DNA of 64,000 nt, taken from Chitinophaga sp. SYP-B3965. GTDB taxonomy: Bacteria > Bacteroidota > Bacteroidia > Chitinophagales > Chitinophagaceae. Made by a program: the position numbers and the translations under genes. The DNA lies in assembly GCF_009647655.1 (NCBI RefSeq), contig NZ_WJFD01000001.1, positions 1,054,001-1,118,000 of the forward strand, in the 5' to 3' direction. Position 1 is the stretch's first letter. Every line of letters starts with the position of its first letter. Shown here piece after piece: positions 49,898-59,564 of this stretch. Under the pieces are notes generated by a model. That model ran no database searches, had not been told where the DNA came from, and saw only the letters and a list, made by a program, of their open reading frames with translations.

Positions 49898-51397
49898 ATG
49901 CGATATATATGGATAGGCAGCCTGATGTGCCTGATGGCAACCGGATGGCTTTCCTGTAAAAAAATGATGGACGTGGAGAGTACGCGCGCCGTAACGGAAG
50001 AGAATATGTGGAAGACCAAGAACGATGCCTGGGCTGGTAGCTTTGCTGCTTACAGCCTGTTGCGTGCCGCGCTGGCCAATGAGAATGCCTACTGGGCATA
50101 TGGTGAGATGCGTGGCGGAGACTTTACTGTTACCAAACGCGGAGACCTGCAGGCATTGCGCTCCAGCGAACTTACATCCAACTACCCGGCTATGGATACC
50201 TGGCGGGACTGGCGCCGCTTCTACGCGGTTATTGCACAGTGTAACCTGGCGCTCAGTAAACTACCGGAAATTCCGGCACTGGATAACCGTTATCCACGTT
50301 CCGAAATGAAACTGGACCAGGCTCAGGTACGTTTTGTACGGGCTTTTACCTACTTCTACATTGTACGGATCTGGGGAGATGTGCCGCTGATAACTGCACC
50401 CTTTAAAGGAGAATTTACAGCCAGTACACGGGAAGACTGGAACAAGGTGCTGGATTTTGCCATGGAAGAAGCCATTGCAGCCGCCAAAGACCTTCCCTGG
50501 AAGTTTGATGGTACTAATCCGGAACAAACGGGCACCTATCGCGGGCAGGGCGTTACCCACTGGCAAAGCATCCTTGCCACCCGTGGCGCTGCTTACGACC
50601 TGATAGCACATATTGCCGCCTGGAAGAAAGATTATACCAACGCGCTGAAATACATCAATCTCATTACGGATAACAAAGCACGCAACTCTTATGAGTATGT
50701 AACGGATAACAACATGATCGTTGCGCCCAGCGGTACTTCTGGTTCTACTTTCCGCGGCCGTACCAACTGGAATATTTTTCAGCTGGACTTCAATATCGAC
50801 CATGCGGAAATATCCACTACCGGCCAACTGGAATACTGGACGCTCCGCTATCCTGATGTGCCTAAAGCAGAAGCAGAGATCTATGTAACCAAAGACAGCA
50901 TCCTGAATATTTACAGCAATGCATCGGATGTGCGCTCTTCCATATTCTTTACGGACATGACGAGTGTGCAACCGATGTTCTACAAGTTACGCATGCTGGA
51001 TGGTGCGGTACGTAACCCTACACTGCGGCTTTTCAATGCTGCTATTGTGGTTTTCCGGTTTGAGGAAATGACCTTGCTGCGTGCGGAATGTTATGTGCGC
51101 CTTAAGAACTATGCTGCCGGCCGTACGGAACTGAACTTACTGCGTGTGAGAAGGTATGTGGATGAGGTGCCGGCTACCGCAACAGAAGCGGAACTGCTGG
51201 ACTACATACTGGAAGAACGCCGCCGGGAACTGATAGGCGAAGGATGGCGCTGGTATGATCTGATAAGCTTCGGTAAAGTGCCGGCTTACAGTAAACTATC
51301 GGCAGCAGATGTACAGAATGGCGCGGCATACTGGCCGTTGTCTAAAAATACACTCAGTCTCAATCCTCAGCTTACACAATATTCATACTGGAAATAA
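49898..51397 (+). CDS. SusD/RagB-type lipoprotein 1
   Basis: Surface lipoprotein lid for SusC1, 499 aa. The signal peptide ends in LSC (Cys near 20) followed by KK, with DVESTRAVTEENMWKTKNDAWAGSFAAYSLL matching the SusD N-terminal helix pattern. TPR-like helices follow, and the C-terminal YILEERRRELIGEGWRWYDLISFGK is the signature of SusD proteins. Complete and of normal length. It captures substrate and seals the channel. Glycan specificity cannot be read from sequence. Confidence 0.95.
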   Translation: MRYIWIGSLMCLMATGWLSCKKMMDVESTRAVTEENMWKTKNDAWAGSFAAYSLLRAALANENAYWAYGEMRGGDFTVTKRGDLQALRSSELTSNYPAMDTWRDWRRFYAVIAQCNLALSKLPEIPALDNRYPRSEMKLDQAQVRFVRAFTYFYIVRIWGDVPLITAPFKGEFTASTREDWNKVLDFAMEEAIAAAKDLPWKFDGTNPEQTGTYRGQGVTHWQSILATRGAAYDLIAHIAAWKKDYTNALKYINLITDNKARNSYEYVTDNNMIVAPSGTSGSTFRGRTNWNIFQLDFNIDHAEISTTGQLEYWTLRYPDVPKAEAEIYVTKDSILNIYSNASDVRSSIFFTDMTSVQPMFYKLRMLDGAVRNPTLRLFNAAIVVFRFEEMTLLRAECYVRLKNYAAGRTELNLLRVRRYVDEVPATATEAELLDYILEERRRELIGEGWRWYDLISFGKVPAYSKLSAADVQNGAAYWPLSKNTLSLNPQLTQYSYWK

Positions 51398-51406
51398 TCT
51401 ACACAT

Positions 51407-53032
51407 ATGAAACGAATAATTTCCGCTACACATATACTCGCCGCTGCAACCTTGCTGCTCATGGCCGCCGGTTGTAAGAAAAATAATGAGTACCGCAATA
51501 TGGAGCCTGTTCGCGAAGTGAAAATGAGTACTTATGATTTTATTGTACAAGCCAACCAAACCGGCCTGTATGACACTTTGCTGCACCTGCTCAACAAAAC
51601 AGGTATTGCAGAGAAACTGAAAACCGCTACAAACACTTTTTTTGTACCGCAGGATTTCAGTATCACTTCTGCTATGGAGAACCTCAACTTCATCCGCAAA
51701 AAACGTGGTGAAGCGCCGAACTGGACGGTAGACAGCGTGAGCACCGGCGTATGGGATACGCTCCTGAACCGCTACATGATAGCAGGTATTTACAGCCTGG
51801 ATTCCCTGAAAAGGGGAGACGGTGTGGACCTGTTAGATGCTTACCAATATGAAATGAGCGCAAAGGCCATCAGTACTTCGGCTTCCGGCATCAGCAACGG
51901 TGGCTCTATGGTGATCCAGTACAGTGACAAGAATAATTCCCGGCTCATTAAATTCTGGGTATCTACTGTTACGGAATCGGCCAATGTAAAAACGTCTAAC
52001 GGTATGGCGCATATGCTGGAGCCCAGGCACGTTTTCGGCTTTTCTTCTTTCCTGGGAATGGCGTACCCCTCACAGCGTACTCCTTACTACGGTATTCCCT
52101 TCCTCATTCCCGGCACCGGCAGTGTGGATATTGCCTATTATGACCGCGGAGGAGAAGGTGTGGGTTATCACGATTTTGAGCCCGCCAACAGAGGCAATGG
52201 TAAGTTCCGCTTTGAAGAAGGGGTAGATACGGATGTTTGTACGGAAGGCCCTTATAACATTGGTTATACTTTTCCCGGCGAATGGTTAAAGTACACGATA
52301 AAAGTGGAGCATTCAGGGATATACAATACCTATGCCCGTGTGGCTACGCCCAACGCCGGCTGTATCACGCACATGGAGGTAGATGATGTGAATGTGACCG
52401 GGCTCATTAATGTGCCCAAAGGCACCGGTTACCAGAACTGGGTAACGGTGAAAGGTACTGAAACCTACCTCACGCAAGGAGAACATGTAGTGACCTTCTT
52501 CTGTGATGCAGCAGGTTTCAATATGTGCCGCCTTGGTTTTGTGCCCAAATTCCGGAAACCATTTAACAGTACTCCTTTACAAATACCGGGTACCGTGCCC
52601 ATCGTAGAATGGGACTGGGGTGGTGAAGGCATTGGTTACAAAGATGCGGATGAGCAGAACAAAGGCAACGCCAAACATGTGATGCGCGCATTTGAAGGCC
52701 CTGATACGGAACTGAACCCGGGTGAAGGCGGATATAACATTGGCAGCCTTGTAGTGGGAGAATATACTTCCTACACCGTGAACATACAGAAAACAGGCAA
52801 GTACGATATCATATTCCGTATAGCCTCTCCTAATACCACAGGCAAAGTACATGCTGAAATAGATGGTGTGAATGTGACTACGGTACTAACGGTACCTAAA
52901 ACCAACGCTTATGCCACCTATGCAGACCTGGCCAGAAGGGATGTAACGCTCACCGCAGGAGAACATCAGCTGAAAGTAGTAACAGATGCTGTAGGCTTCA
53001 ATATCTCCAAAGTGATCTTTATAGCGAAATAA
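51407..53032 (+). CDS. Fasciclin lipoprotein with two CBM6-like domains
   Basis: A 541-aa lipoprotein (lipobox AAGC). Residues about 40-220 form a fasciclin (FAS1) domain (TYDFIVQANQTGLYDTLLHLLNKTG, NTFFVPQDFSI, NGMAHMLEPRHVF). Two CBM6-like beta-sandwiches follow at about 235-385 and 390-540, each with IPGT, GGEG(V/I)GY.D, N.GN, a G.YNIG segment, a G(E)W/Y(L/T).Y(T) strand, G.Y and AGFN..., which are family-6 carbohydrate-binding features. It sits in the SusC1 module as a surface glycan-binding or adhesion protein. The start is ATG 51407, 9 bp after SusD1. Confidence 0.9.
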   Translation: MKRIISATHILAAATLLLMAAGCKKNNEYRNMEPVREVKMSTYDFIVQANQTGLYDTLLHLLNKTGIAEKLKTATNTFFVPQDFSITSAMENLNFIRKKRGEAPNWTVDSVSTGVWDTLLNRYMIAGIYSLDSLKRGDGVDLLDAYQYEMSAKAISTSASGISNGGSMVIQYSDKNNSRLIKFWVSTVTESANVKTSNGMAHMLEPRHVFGFSSFLGMAYPSQRTPYYGIPFLIPGTGSVDIAYYDRGGEGVGYHDFEPANRGNGKFRFEEGVDTDVCTEGPYNIGYTFPGEWLKYTIKVEHSGIYNTYARVATPNAGCITHMEVDDVNVTGLINVPKGTGYQNWVTVKGTETYLTQGEHVVTFFCDAAGFNMCRLGFVPKFRKPFNSTPLQIPGTVPIVEWDWGGEGIGYKDADEQNKGNAKHVMRAFEGPDTELNPGEGGYNIGSLVVGEYTSYTVNIQKTGKYDIIFRIASPNTTGKVHAEIDGVNVTTVLTVPKTNAYATYADLARRDVTLTAGEHQLKVVTDAVGFNISKVIFIAK

Positions 53033-53046
53033 ATAAACTTATAACA

Positions 53047-54090
53047 ATGAACAGAATTAAAATACAGCTTATCGTGTGGTGTGGTGCTGCTCTGCTGACG
53101 GTGACGGGGTGTTATAAGGACACGCTGCCGCAGGAGAAGGACTACATGAGTAAGGATATGAACTTCAAGAAAGAAACGTTTGTGGCCAACCTGGGGCGGA
53201 TGAACCTCTTCGTGGATATTTTCAACGCAGACTACTCTACGCAGCCCATGCAGTTTGCACTGCAATCTCCCCGTACAGGCGACAAAACACCCGCTCCTGT
53301 ATTATTGGAAGAGGTAGATACCAAACAATGGAAACAGCCCTATTCCGGCACGGAAACTTCCATTGCGGAAATTGAGGCTAAACGCATCACTGTACGCCGT
53401 CCTATCCTGGACCTGAACAAACAGAACGGGCAACTGGTGGTATGGCCCACGGATTCCACTAAAGTGCGTTATGGCAAATACTTTTTTGATGTACTGGTAA
53501 AGAACGGCGCAGGTGAGCGCCTGTTTCCCGGTCTCATGCTGGACTACCGCCGCCCAAGGCCATATGAGCCATATGAGTTTGATGATCTTACCGGCATCCG
53601 CAAAGCAGACAATGCAGGCGGTATTATCCGCCCCACTGTTCTCACAGGGCATAAGGACGCGCAGGGAATAGATCTCAAACCGGAAAACGTGCGGGTGTAC
53701 TTCATAAAAACAGGTAATGCTTCCAATAAACTGACCTTTAAGTTTGTAAATAAAGACAGTGTAACGATCCCCATTTCCACTTTCAATATCCAGCGCTGGG
53801 ACAGTCTTTTTTACGCCAGTAAAATGACGGATCGTAACATTAAGTTCGGCTTCAACAGGGTGATACCGAAAGACAGCACGAAAGTTACCTACGACATTAC
53901 CAATCCTTTTCCCGTACTGGCAGAAGCATTTGCAGGAGATGAACTGGCAGAATACATTTTCACTTTTAGCAGGGTTTCTTATGGCTACCGGGTGACCGGC
54001 AGGATAGGTATGAAGTTCAGCATTCATGAACCGGGTGAATGGACCGTAGTGTTCCGTTACCTCGTCAATCCAAAATTCGGTGATGATTAA
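53047..54090 (+). CDS. Hypothetical lipoprotein (DUF5007-like)
   Basis: A 347-aa lipoprotein: the signal peptide ends in VTGC (Cys near 22), followed by YKDTLPQEKDYMSKDM. The protein is beta-rich and has paired immunoglobulin-like stretches (TFKFVNKDSVTIPISTF, GMKFSIHEPGEWTVVFRYL). It resembles proteins annotated DUF5007 that accompany SusCD-fasciclin clusters in Chitinophagaceae, but I cannot confirm the family by eye. It is in the operon with 14-bp and 25-bp spacers. It is probably a surface accessory lipoprotein; function unknown. Confidence 0.75.
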   Translation: MNRIKIQLIVWCGAALLTVTGCYKDTLPQEKDYMSKDMNFKKETFVANLGRMNLFVDIFNADYSTQPMQFALQSPRTGDKTPAPVLLEEVDTKQWKQPYSGTETSIAEIEAKRITVRRPILDLNKQNGQLVVWPTDSTKVRYGKYFFDVLVKNGAGERLFPGLMLDYRRPRPYEPYEFDDLTGIRKADNAGGIIRPTVLTGHKDAQGIDLKPENVRVYFIKTGNASNKLTFKFVNKDSVTIPISTFNIQRWDSLFYASKMTDRNIKFGFNRVIPKDSTKVTYDITNPFPVLAEAFAGDELAEYIFTFSRVSYGYRVTGRIGMKFSIHEPGEWTVVFRYLVNPKFGDD

Positions 54091-54115
54091 TACGCAACTT
54101 TTAAAACAGCAAACG

Positions 54116-57100
54116 ATGCAAAAATTATACCTCTGTATAACCCTGATGCTTTTTGCGGGCATGACCTATGCGCAGCAAAAGATCACGGTAAAGGGAAGAG
54201 TAACGGACGGGGCCTCGCATACGGGTATACCCGGTGTGAGCATTGTGGATATGACGGCTAAAAAGGCCATCGCGGTAACAGACAATGCAGGTTTTTATAC
54301 CATTAGCATTGAAGAAGGAAAGCAGGTGCTGTTCCGCTTCATTGGTTATGAAGATAAAACCGTAAAGATCAACAAAGCGGAGATCAACATACAACTGGCG
54401 GTATCTGAAAAAGGGTTGAAAGAAACGGTGATCGTGGGATACCAGGCGCGTACAAAAGAAACGATGACGGGCGCTTCCAGTCACATTGGCCATAAAGAAC
54501 TGCAGAACGTACCGGTTGCTAACCTGGAGCAATTGCTGCAGGGTAAAGTAGCGGGTATGAACATCCAGAACAATACGGGTGCACCGGGTTTTGGAGGTAC
54601 TATTTCCATCCGCGGTATTTCTCAGCTGAATGTATCCGGCAGTGGTGATCAGGCTTTCCTTGCCAGTTCCAATCCTTTATTGGTGATAGATAACGTGCCG
54701 GTAGATTATGATGGAGGTATTGATCAGTCCATGCTGCAACCCGGTGCTGCTACCGGTCCGCTGGCCCTGCTGCCGCCGGAAGATATTGAGTCCATCGAGA
54801 TCTTTAAAGATGCGCAGGCCGCTTCTCTTTATGGATCCCGTGGTGCCAACGGTGTAATTGTGATCACTACCCGCAGAGGTAATTCTCCTGTGCCCATCAT
54901 CAGCACCAACAATAGCGTGTTCGTGAATATACCGCCGCAGTTACGTGCTGTGTGGGGTGGCAGTAAGGAAAGGGATTACCGCATTGCGGCCATCCTGGGT
55001 TACAGCCAGAGTGAACGCGAAGCCCGCAGATTGCTGGACGAGGCACAGTTCATTTCAGATAGTCTCAACGGTTTTTACAATAACAGTACAGACTGGCAGG
55101 GGCTTTTTTATCAAACCACTGTTAACACCAACAACAACCTGCAGATCAGTGGTGGTAATGCCAAGATGAACTATAAGGCTAACCTGGCCTACCAGATGAA
55201 TCAGGGGGTGATAAAAAACACAGGGTTCAATAAATACAGCCTCAACATGCAGCTGAACATGCAGCCTAATACACGGCTGCGCGTAAGCGGCCAGTTGTTT
55301 GCTGCTTATGGGCAAAAGCAACGTGGTAATGGTGGCGGGCTCACCGGCAATGGTGCGGGCAATGCCTTCTCATCTTCTCTCTTACCCGGTCCTTCTCACT
55401 TTCTTGAATTCCCGGAACTGAGAGCCTACCTGGAAAACGTGGATGATAACAACACGCTGAACATCCGTAGTTACCTGAACGTGGATTATGAACTGTTCCA
55501 GGGATTGCGCCTCACCACCACCACATCGTATGATTACTATACTGATACCAGGGACCGTTTCAACAGAGGGTTCTCTAACAATAACCAAACACTTTTATAT
55601 GGCTTTGTTGGCCGCAGGGGAGAGTTAAATACCCGTAATGGCCTCGCTTATAATTTCAATAGTAACAGAGAAAATACAGAGAAAGGGCATAACGTACTGG
55701 TGAGCTTTTTCACAGAGGCAAATATCAGTGAGAACGAACAGCACGTGCGTGAAATGCGTAACGGGCCCAGTGATTTCTATTGGGGTCCCCGCGGTTATTC
55801 TCCGCGCTTTTACCCCGGCAACCCCTGGAATGATGCCACGAACAATAACACCAATGGTACACCTGTAAGCCGCACTTATCATGCGCTTTCGTATGCCGGT
55901 TTTATTTCGTACAACTATAAAACAAAGTATGTACTGGACCTTTCTTACCGTGCAGATGGTAATTCCAGTTCCGGACTTTCCAGCCGTTATTCTGTGAACC
56001 CTGCTATGGGTGTTCGCTGGAACTTTGGTAAAGAACATTTCTTTGAAGACCTGCATTTCATTGACTACGGATCGCTGCGTGGCAGTTATGGCATCAACAG
56101 CCGTCCTATTGCCAACCAGGTGAACTCCCTGGGTATTTACCAGGTGCATGCAGATTATAACAACCAAACGGCTATCGGCCCTGAGTTCAAGCTCATGCCT
56201 AACCCGTACCTGGAATCTGAAAAATCCCGCCAGTATGATGTGGGGGTGGATATGAGCTTCTTCAAAGGCAAAGTTACATTCACCTACGACACTTACTACA
56301 AACGTACCTATAACATGGTGATGACCATGCCGCTCACGGATGTAACAGGTTACACCAATATAGAAAAGAATGGTGCTGCCATCGTGAATTACGGACATGA
56401 ACTGGCTATTACGATACGCCCCATTACTTCTATGAAACCAGAGGGCTTCCAGTGGTCTATATCAGCGAATGGTGCTATCGGGCGGAACACATTGGTGGCA
56501 TTACCTGAAGGCCTGGAGTCCTATCGCTATAGTGATGGCGCACCTTATTACCAGGATCTTGCGCGCAAAGTGGGGCATAATCCCCTGGCCAACTTCCTTT
56601 TCAGAACTACCGGTATTTATCAGACTGATGACCAGGTACCCGTAGACCCTGTACGTGGTGTACGCTACAGGAACGGTAAAGGAAACTCGCCGCAGTATTT
56701 TGCAGCAGGAGATCCTATCTGGGTAGACGTGAACGGCGATTATATGCTGGATGATGCGGAGGACAATATGATCATCGGTAATCCTGAGCCGCGCGCGGTA
56801 GGTGGTATTGCCAATACTTTCAGCTATAAGAATTTTTCGCTGAACGTTTACTGCTCTTTCACCTGGAAACGGGATGTACTGAACAATGCCATGGCATCGC
56901 GCCTGATCCGCCTTACCCAACCTAACAATATCAACTATTCCGGCGGTATTGGCGGTACGGTGAATATTTACGATCTGGACCAGGTGAATTACTGGAAGGG
57001 AGCAGGTGATCTCGGCGCGTTGTACCCCAACGTATACTATACGTATCGTAACGGACAGATACAGCCTTTCAGAATGGATCAGACAATGTTCATGGAAGAT

Positions 57101-57334
57101 GGTTCTTATTTCAAGATCAACCAGATCACACTCAACTACAGCTTCCGCAATTTCGGATTTATGAAAAGAGCGGGGATACGTACGTTGCGTACATACAGCA
57201 CTTTGTATAACGTGGCCGTATTGTCTAAATACTCCGGTCCCAACCCTGAGCTGGTGAGCCAGCTGGGCAGGGATGACATTAACGGGTATCCTGCAGGAAG
57301 AAGCTTTACAATAGGTCTTTCCGCAGAATTTTAA
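54116..57334 (+). CDS. SusC/RagA-type TonB-dependent outer membrane channel 2
   Basis: A 1072-aa channel from ATG 54116 (MQKLYLCITLMLFAG signal peptide); the frame opens at 54080, inside the previous gene. Unlike SusC1 it has the N-terminal carboxypeptidase-regulatory-like domain (KITVKGRVTDGASHTGIPGVSI ... FRFIGYEDKTVKI, residues about 22-90). The plug (VIVGYQARTKETMTGA, LEQLLQGKVAGMNIQ, IEIFKDAQAASLYGSRGANGVIVITT) and the full barrel follow, ending in RSFTIGLSAEF. It pairs with SusD2 20 bp downstream. It starts the second module of the operon. Confidence 0.96.
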   Translation: MQKLYLCITLMLFAGMTYAQQKITVKGRVTDGASHTGIPGVSIVDMTAKKAIAVTDNAGFYTISIEEGKQVLFRFIGYEDKTVKINKAEINIQLAVSEKGLKETVIVGYQARTKETMTGASSHIGHKELQNVPVANLEQLLQGKVAGMNIQNNTGAPGFGGTISIRGISQLNVSGSGDQAFLASSNPLLVIDNVPVDYDGGIDQSMLQPGAATGPLALLPPEDIESIEIFKDAQAASLYGSRGANGVIVITTRRGNSPVPIISTNNSVFVNIPPQLRAVWGGSKERDYRIAAILGYSQSEREARRLLDEAQFISDSLNGFYNNSTDWQGLFYQTTVNTNNNLQISGGNAKMNYKANLAYQMNQGVIKNTGFNKYSLNMQLNMQPNTRLRVSGQLFAAYGQKQRGNGGGLTGNGAGNAFSSSLLPGPSHFLEFPELRAYLENVDDNNTLNIRSYLNVDYELFQGLRLTTTTSYDYYTDTRDRFNRGFSNNNQTLLYGFVGRRGELNTRNGLAYNFNSNRENTEKGHNVLVSFFTEANISENEQHVREMRNGPSDFYWGPRGYSPRFYPGNPWNDATNNNTNGTPVSRTYHALSYAGFISYNYKTKYVLDLSYRADGNSSSGLSSRYSVNPAMGVRWNFGKEHFFEDLHFIDYGSLRGSYGINSRPIANQVNSLGIYQVHADYNNQTAIGPEFKLMPNPYLESEKSRQYDVGVDMSFFKGKVTFTYDTYYKRTYNMVMTMPLTDVTGYTNIEKNGAAIVNYGHELAITIRPITSMKPEGFQWSISANGAIGRNTLVALPEGLESYRYSDGAPYYQDLARKVGHNPLANFLFRTTGIYQTDDQVPVDPVRGVRYRNGKGNSPQYFAAGDPIWVDVNGDYMLDDAEDNMIIGNPEPRAVGGIANTFSYKNFSLNVYCSFTWKRDVLNNAMASRLIRLTQPNNINYSGGIGGTVNIYDLDQVNYWKGAGDLGALYPNVYYTYRNGQIQPFRMDQTMFMEDGSYFKINQITLNYSFRNFGFMKRAGIRTLRTYSTLYNVAVLSKYSGPNPELVSQLGRDDINGYPAGRSFTIGLSAEF

Positions 57335-57353
57335 ATTAAAAGACAACAGCAAA

Positions 57354-58853
57354 ATGAAACAGTGGTTTAATATATTACTAACATGCATTGTACTGGCGGG
57401 CACAGGTTTGTCCGGCTGCAGCAAATTCCTGGAAGTAGAACCCAGCGACAGGTTTACCGGTGCTGATTTCTGGAAAAATGAAAGTGATGCGGAAATGGGT
57501 GTAACGGCTGCCTACAGCCTGCTGCGCACACGCATGGGCAATGCTGCTATTTACGTGGCTGCAGATTTCAGGCCAGGTAACTGGAACTTCTGGGCCAAGA
57601 AGAATTTCATAGCGCTTGCTACCAATCAGCTGCAAAGTGCAGACCTGAGCGCGGCAGACGGTTTGGCTGCGCTGCGGGATGGCTGGGGTGATTTCTACAA
57701 ATCCATTGCCATGGCTAACCTTTGCCTGGCAAAAATACCGGAGATGAGTAACGATGTGATCACTTCGGATAAGAAAGCCAGCTTCATGGGAGAAGCGCGT
57801 TTCATCCGCAGTTTCAACTATTACCTGCTGGTAACTTTCTATGGAGATGTGCCCCTGCAATTTGATCCATATGATACACGGCTGAAGGCACGCAGTAATA
57901 TGCTGCATGTGCTGGATACCTGCATTACTGACCTGCAGCTGGCCGTGAAAGACCTGCCGGAAGGTTATGCAGACCCTACCTTCCGCGCAGTACGCGCCAC
58001 TAAAGGAGCCGCACTGGCACTCATCGCACATATGTATGCATGGAAAGCCGGTTTCGATAAACCGCGTGCAAAAGAATGGTGGCAAAAATGCGCGGATGCC
58101 TGCCAGGCAGTAACAAACCTCAACCAATACCACCTGATGCCATACGCGCCTGAAATTTTCAAGGATATGTTCAAAGGCCGTTCCGAAGAAGGTATCTGGG
58201 AACTTAGTATGGACGCTAACTACGGCAACTCTTACGGCGGATTCATGGCCCAGTGGGTATTACATCAACCCATCCTGGCCACCAGTACCACGCTGTTCGG
58301 CGGTTTGGCCAGTGAGATCACTATCAAGCGGGAGTTTATTGATAAACTATATCCGCCGGGTAAATCGGATGCACGCTTTACGTTATGGTTCGATGATCCG
58401 TATTCTACGCTCAATCCGCAATCTTCCATGTTCCTGAAATACTCTGCTATTGCAGATCCTGCTACCCGGAGTTTTGACTTCAATATCCTCTACTTCCGTT
58501 ATGCCGGCGTAATGCTGCTGCAAGCGGAAGCACTGGCGGAAATAGGTGGGAAAGACACGGATGCTATCAGCCTGCTCAATGAGGTCAAACGCCGCGCCAG
58601 CGCAGAAGAATATACCGGCACTGGTGGCAAAGACCTGAAAGACGCCATCTTCCTGGAAAGGACACGCGAACTGATGGGAGAAGGACAACGTTGGACGGAC
58701 CTGGTGAGGACCGGCCGTGTAATGGACATCAACGAATGTGAAAACTATCTTACGCAAGATCAGTTTGACCGTCGTGCATGGACATGGCCTATTCCTGTTG
58801 GCGCCATCCGCACAAATCCGCTTCTTGTTCAAACCGCTTATTGGGTACAGTAA
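57354..58853 (+). CDS. SusD/RagB-type lipoprotein 2
   Basis: Partner of SusC2, 499 aa, the same length as SusD1. The signal peptide ends in LSGC (Cys near 22) and is followed by SKFLEVEPSDRFTGADFWKNESDAEMGVTAAYSLL, the SusD N-terminus. The RARFIRSFNYYLLVTFYGDVPL and the C-terminal FLERTRELMGEGQRWTDLVRTG signatures are present. The equal length with SusD1 but dissimilar sequence argues for an old duplication or independent recruitment. Location: outer-membrane surface. Confidence 0.95.
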   Translation: MKQWFNILLTCIVLAGTGLSGCSKFLEVEPSDRFTGADFWKNESDAEMGVTAAYSLLRTRMGNAAIYVAADFRPGNWNFWAKKNFIALATNQLQSADLSAADGLAALRDGWGDFYKSIAMANLCLAKIPEMSNDVITSDKKASFMGEARFIRSFNYYLLVTFYGDVPLQFDPYDTRLKARSNMLHVLDTCITDLQLAVKDLPEGYADPTFRAVRATKGAALALIAHMYAWKAGFDKPRAKEWWQKCADACQAVTNLNQYHLMPYAPEIFKDMFKGRSEEGIWELSMDANYGNSYGGFMAQWVLHQPILATSTTLFGGLASEITIKREFIDKLYPPGKSDARFTLWFDDPYSTLNPQSSMFLKYSAIADPATRSFDFNILYFRYAGVMLLQAEALAEIGGKDTDAISLLNEVKRRASAEEYTGTGGKDLKDAIFLERTRELMGEGQRWTDLVRTGRVMDINECENYLTQDQFDRRAWTWPIPVGAIRTNPLLVQTAYWVQ

Positions 58854-58870
58854 AATTTAAAATGCATTGT

Positions 58871-59563
58871 ATGAAAAAGATATTCCGATGGCCGCTTGTG
58901 ATCACCTTACTCGTATTGCTTACGCAAGCCTGCAAGAAGGATTACTATGTAGATGGTGGGAAGGCAGATCCACACTATAACGGTACCATATATGATTACC
59001 TCTCAGAAAAGAAATTATACTTCGATACTATCAAACAGATCGTAGACCTGGCTGGTTTGAAAGACATGATGACATCAGATACCATCACCTTTTTTGCCCC
59101 TACGGATGAGATGATACGCGTTTGCATGAATGACCTGAACGGAGATCGTTACGCTACGATGAAAGATTCTGTAAAGATCTCAGACATCGGGGCAGAAGTA
59201 TGGCGCAAATTCCTGGGCATGTACATCCTCAAGGGCAAACGCACGGCAGGTACCTTCCCCCGTGTAAGCCCGGACAACATCAATGCCTTTCCCGGTATCA
59301 ACTACATTATGCTGGACGGGTACATCCTCAACATCGGCCTGGATTATACCAGCTATAACGGTGTAGAAGGTGTGGGCCCGCGCATCCTGATGGTAACGGA
59401 CGTCACCTTCGATCCCACCAATTTCAGGAATAACCCCAGGGTAAAAGTAGTGTCTTCAGACATTCAGCCGAAGAACGGTGTGGTACATGCGCTTAGCATC
59501 AACCACAGTTTCGGTTTCCGCCGGGGTGAGTTTACCCGTATTGCGAGTGATTACTTAAAGTAA
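58871..59563 (+). CDS. Fasciclin domain lipoprotein
   Basis: A 230-aa lipoprotein (signal peptide ending QAC, Cys near 19), then a single FAS1 domain (TIYDYLSEKKLYFDTIKQIVDLAGLKDMM, ITFFAPTDEMI, NGVVHALSINHSFGF). FAS1 domains mediate adhesion and protein contacts. It lacks the CBM6 domains seen in its counterpart in module 1. ATG 58871 chosen; an ATG at 58862 adds three residues. Position after SusD2 mirrors that of the first fasciclin gene, suggesting the fasciclin protein is a fixed partner of each SusCD. Confidence 0.9.
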   Translation: MKKIFRWPLVITLLVLLTQACKKDYYVDGGKADPHYNGTIYDYLSEKKLYFDTIKQIVDLAGLKDMMTSDTITFFAPTDEMIRVCMNDLNGDRYATMKDSVKISDIGAEVWRKFLGMYILKGKRTAGTFPRVSPDNINAFPGINYIMLDGYILNIGLDYTSYNGVEGVGPRILMVTDVTFDPTNFRNNPRVKVVSSDIQPKNGVVHALSINHSFGFRRGEFTRIASDYLK

Positions 59564-59564
59564 A

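Noticed and set aside
55625..57424. Long minus-strand frames of 257 and 307 codons opposite susC2
   Set aside because: They are antisense shadows of a fully supported TonB-dependent channel and have no recognisable product.
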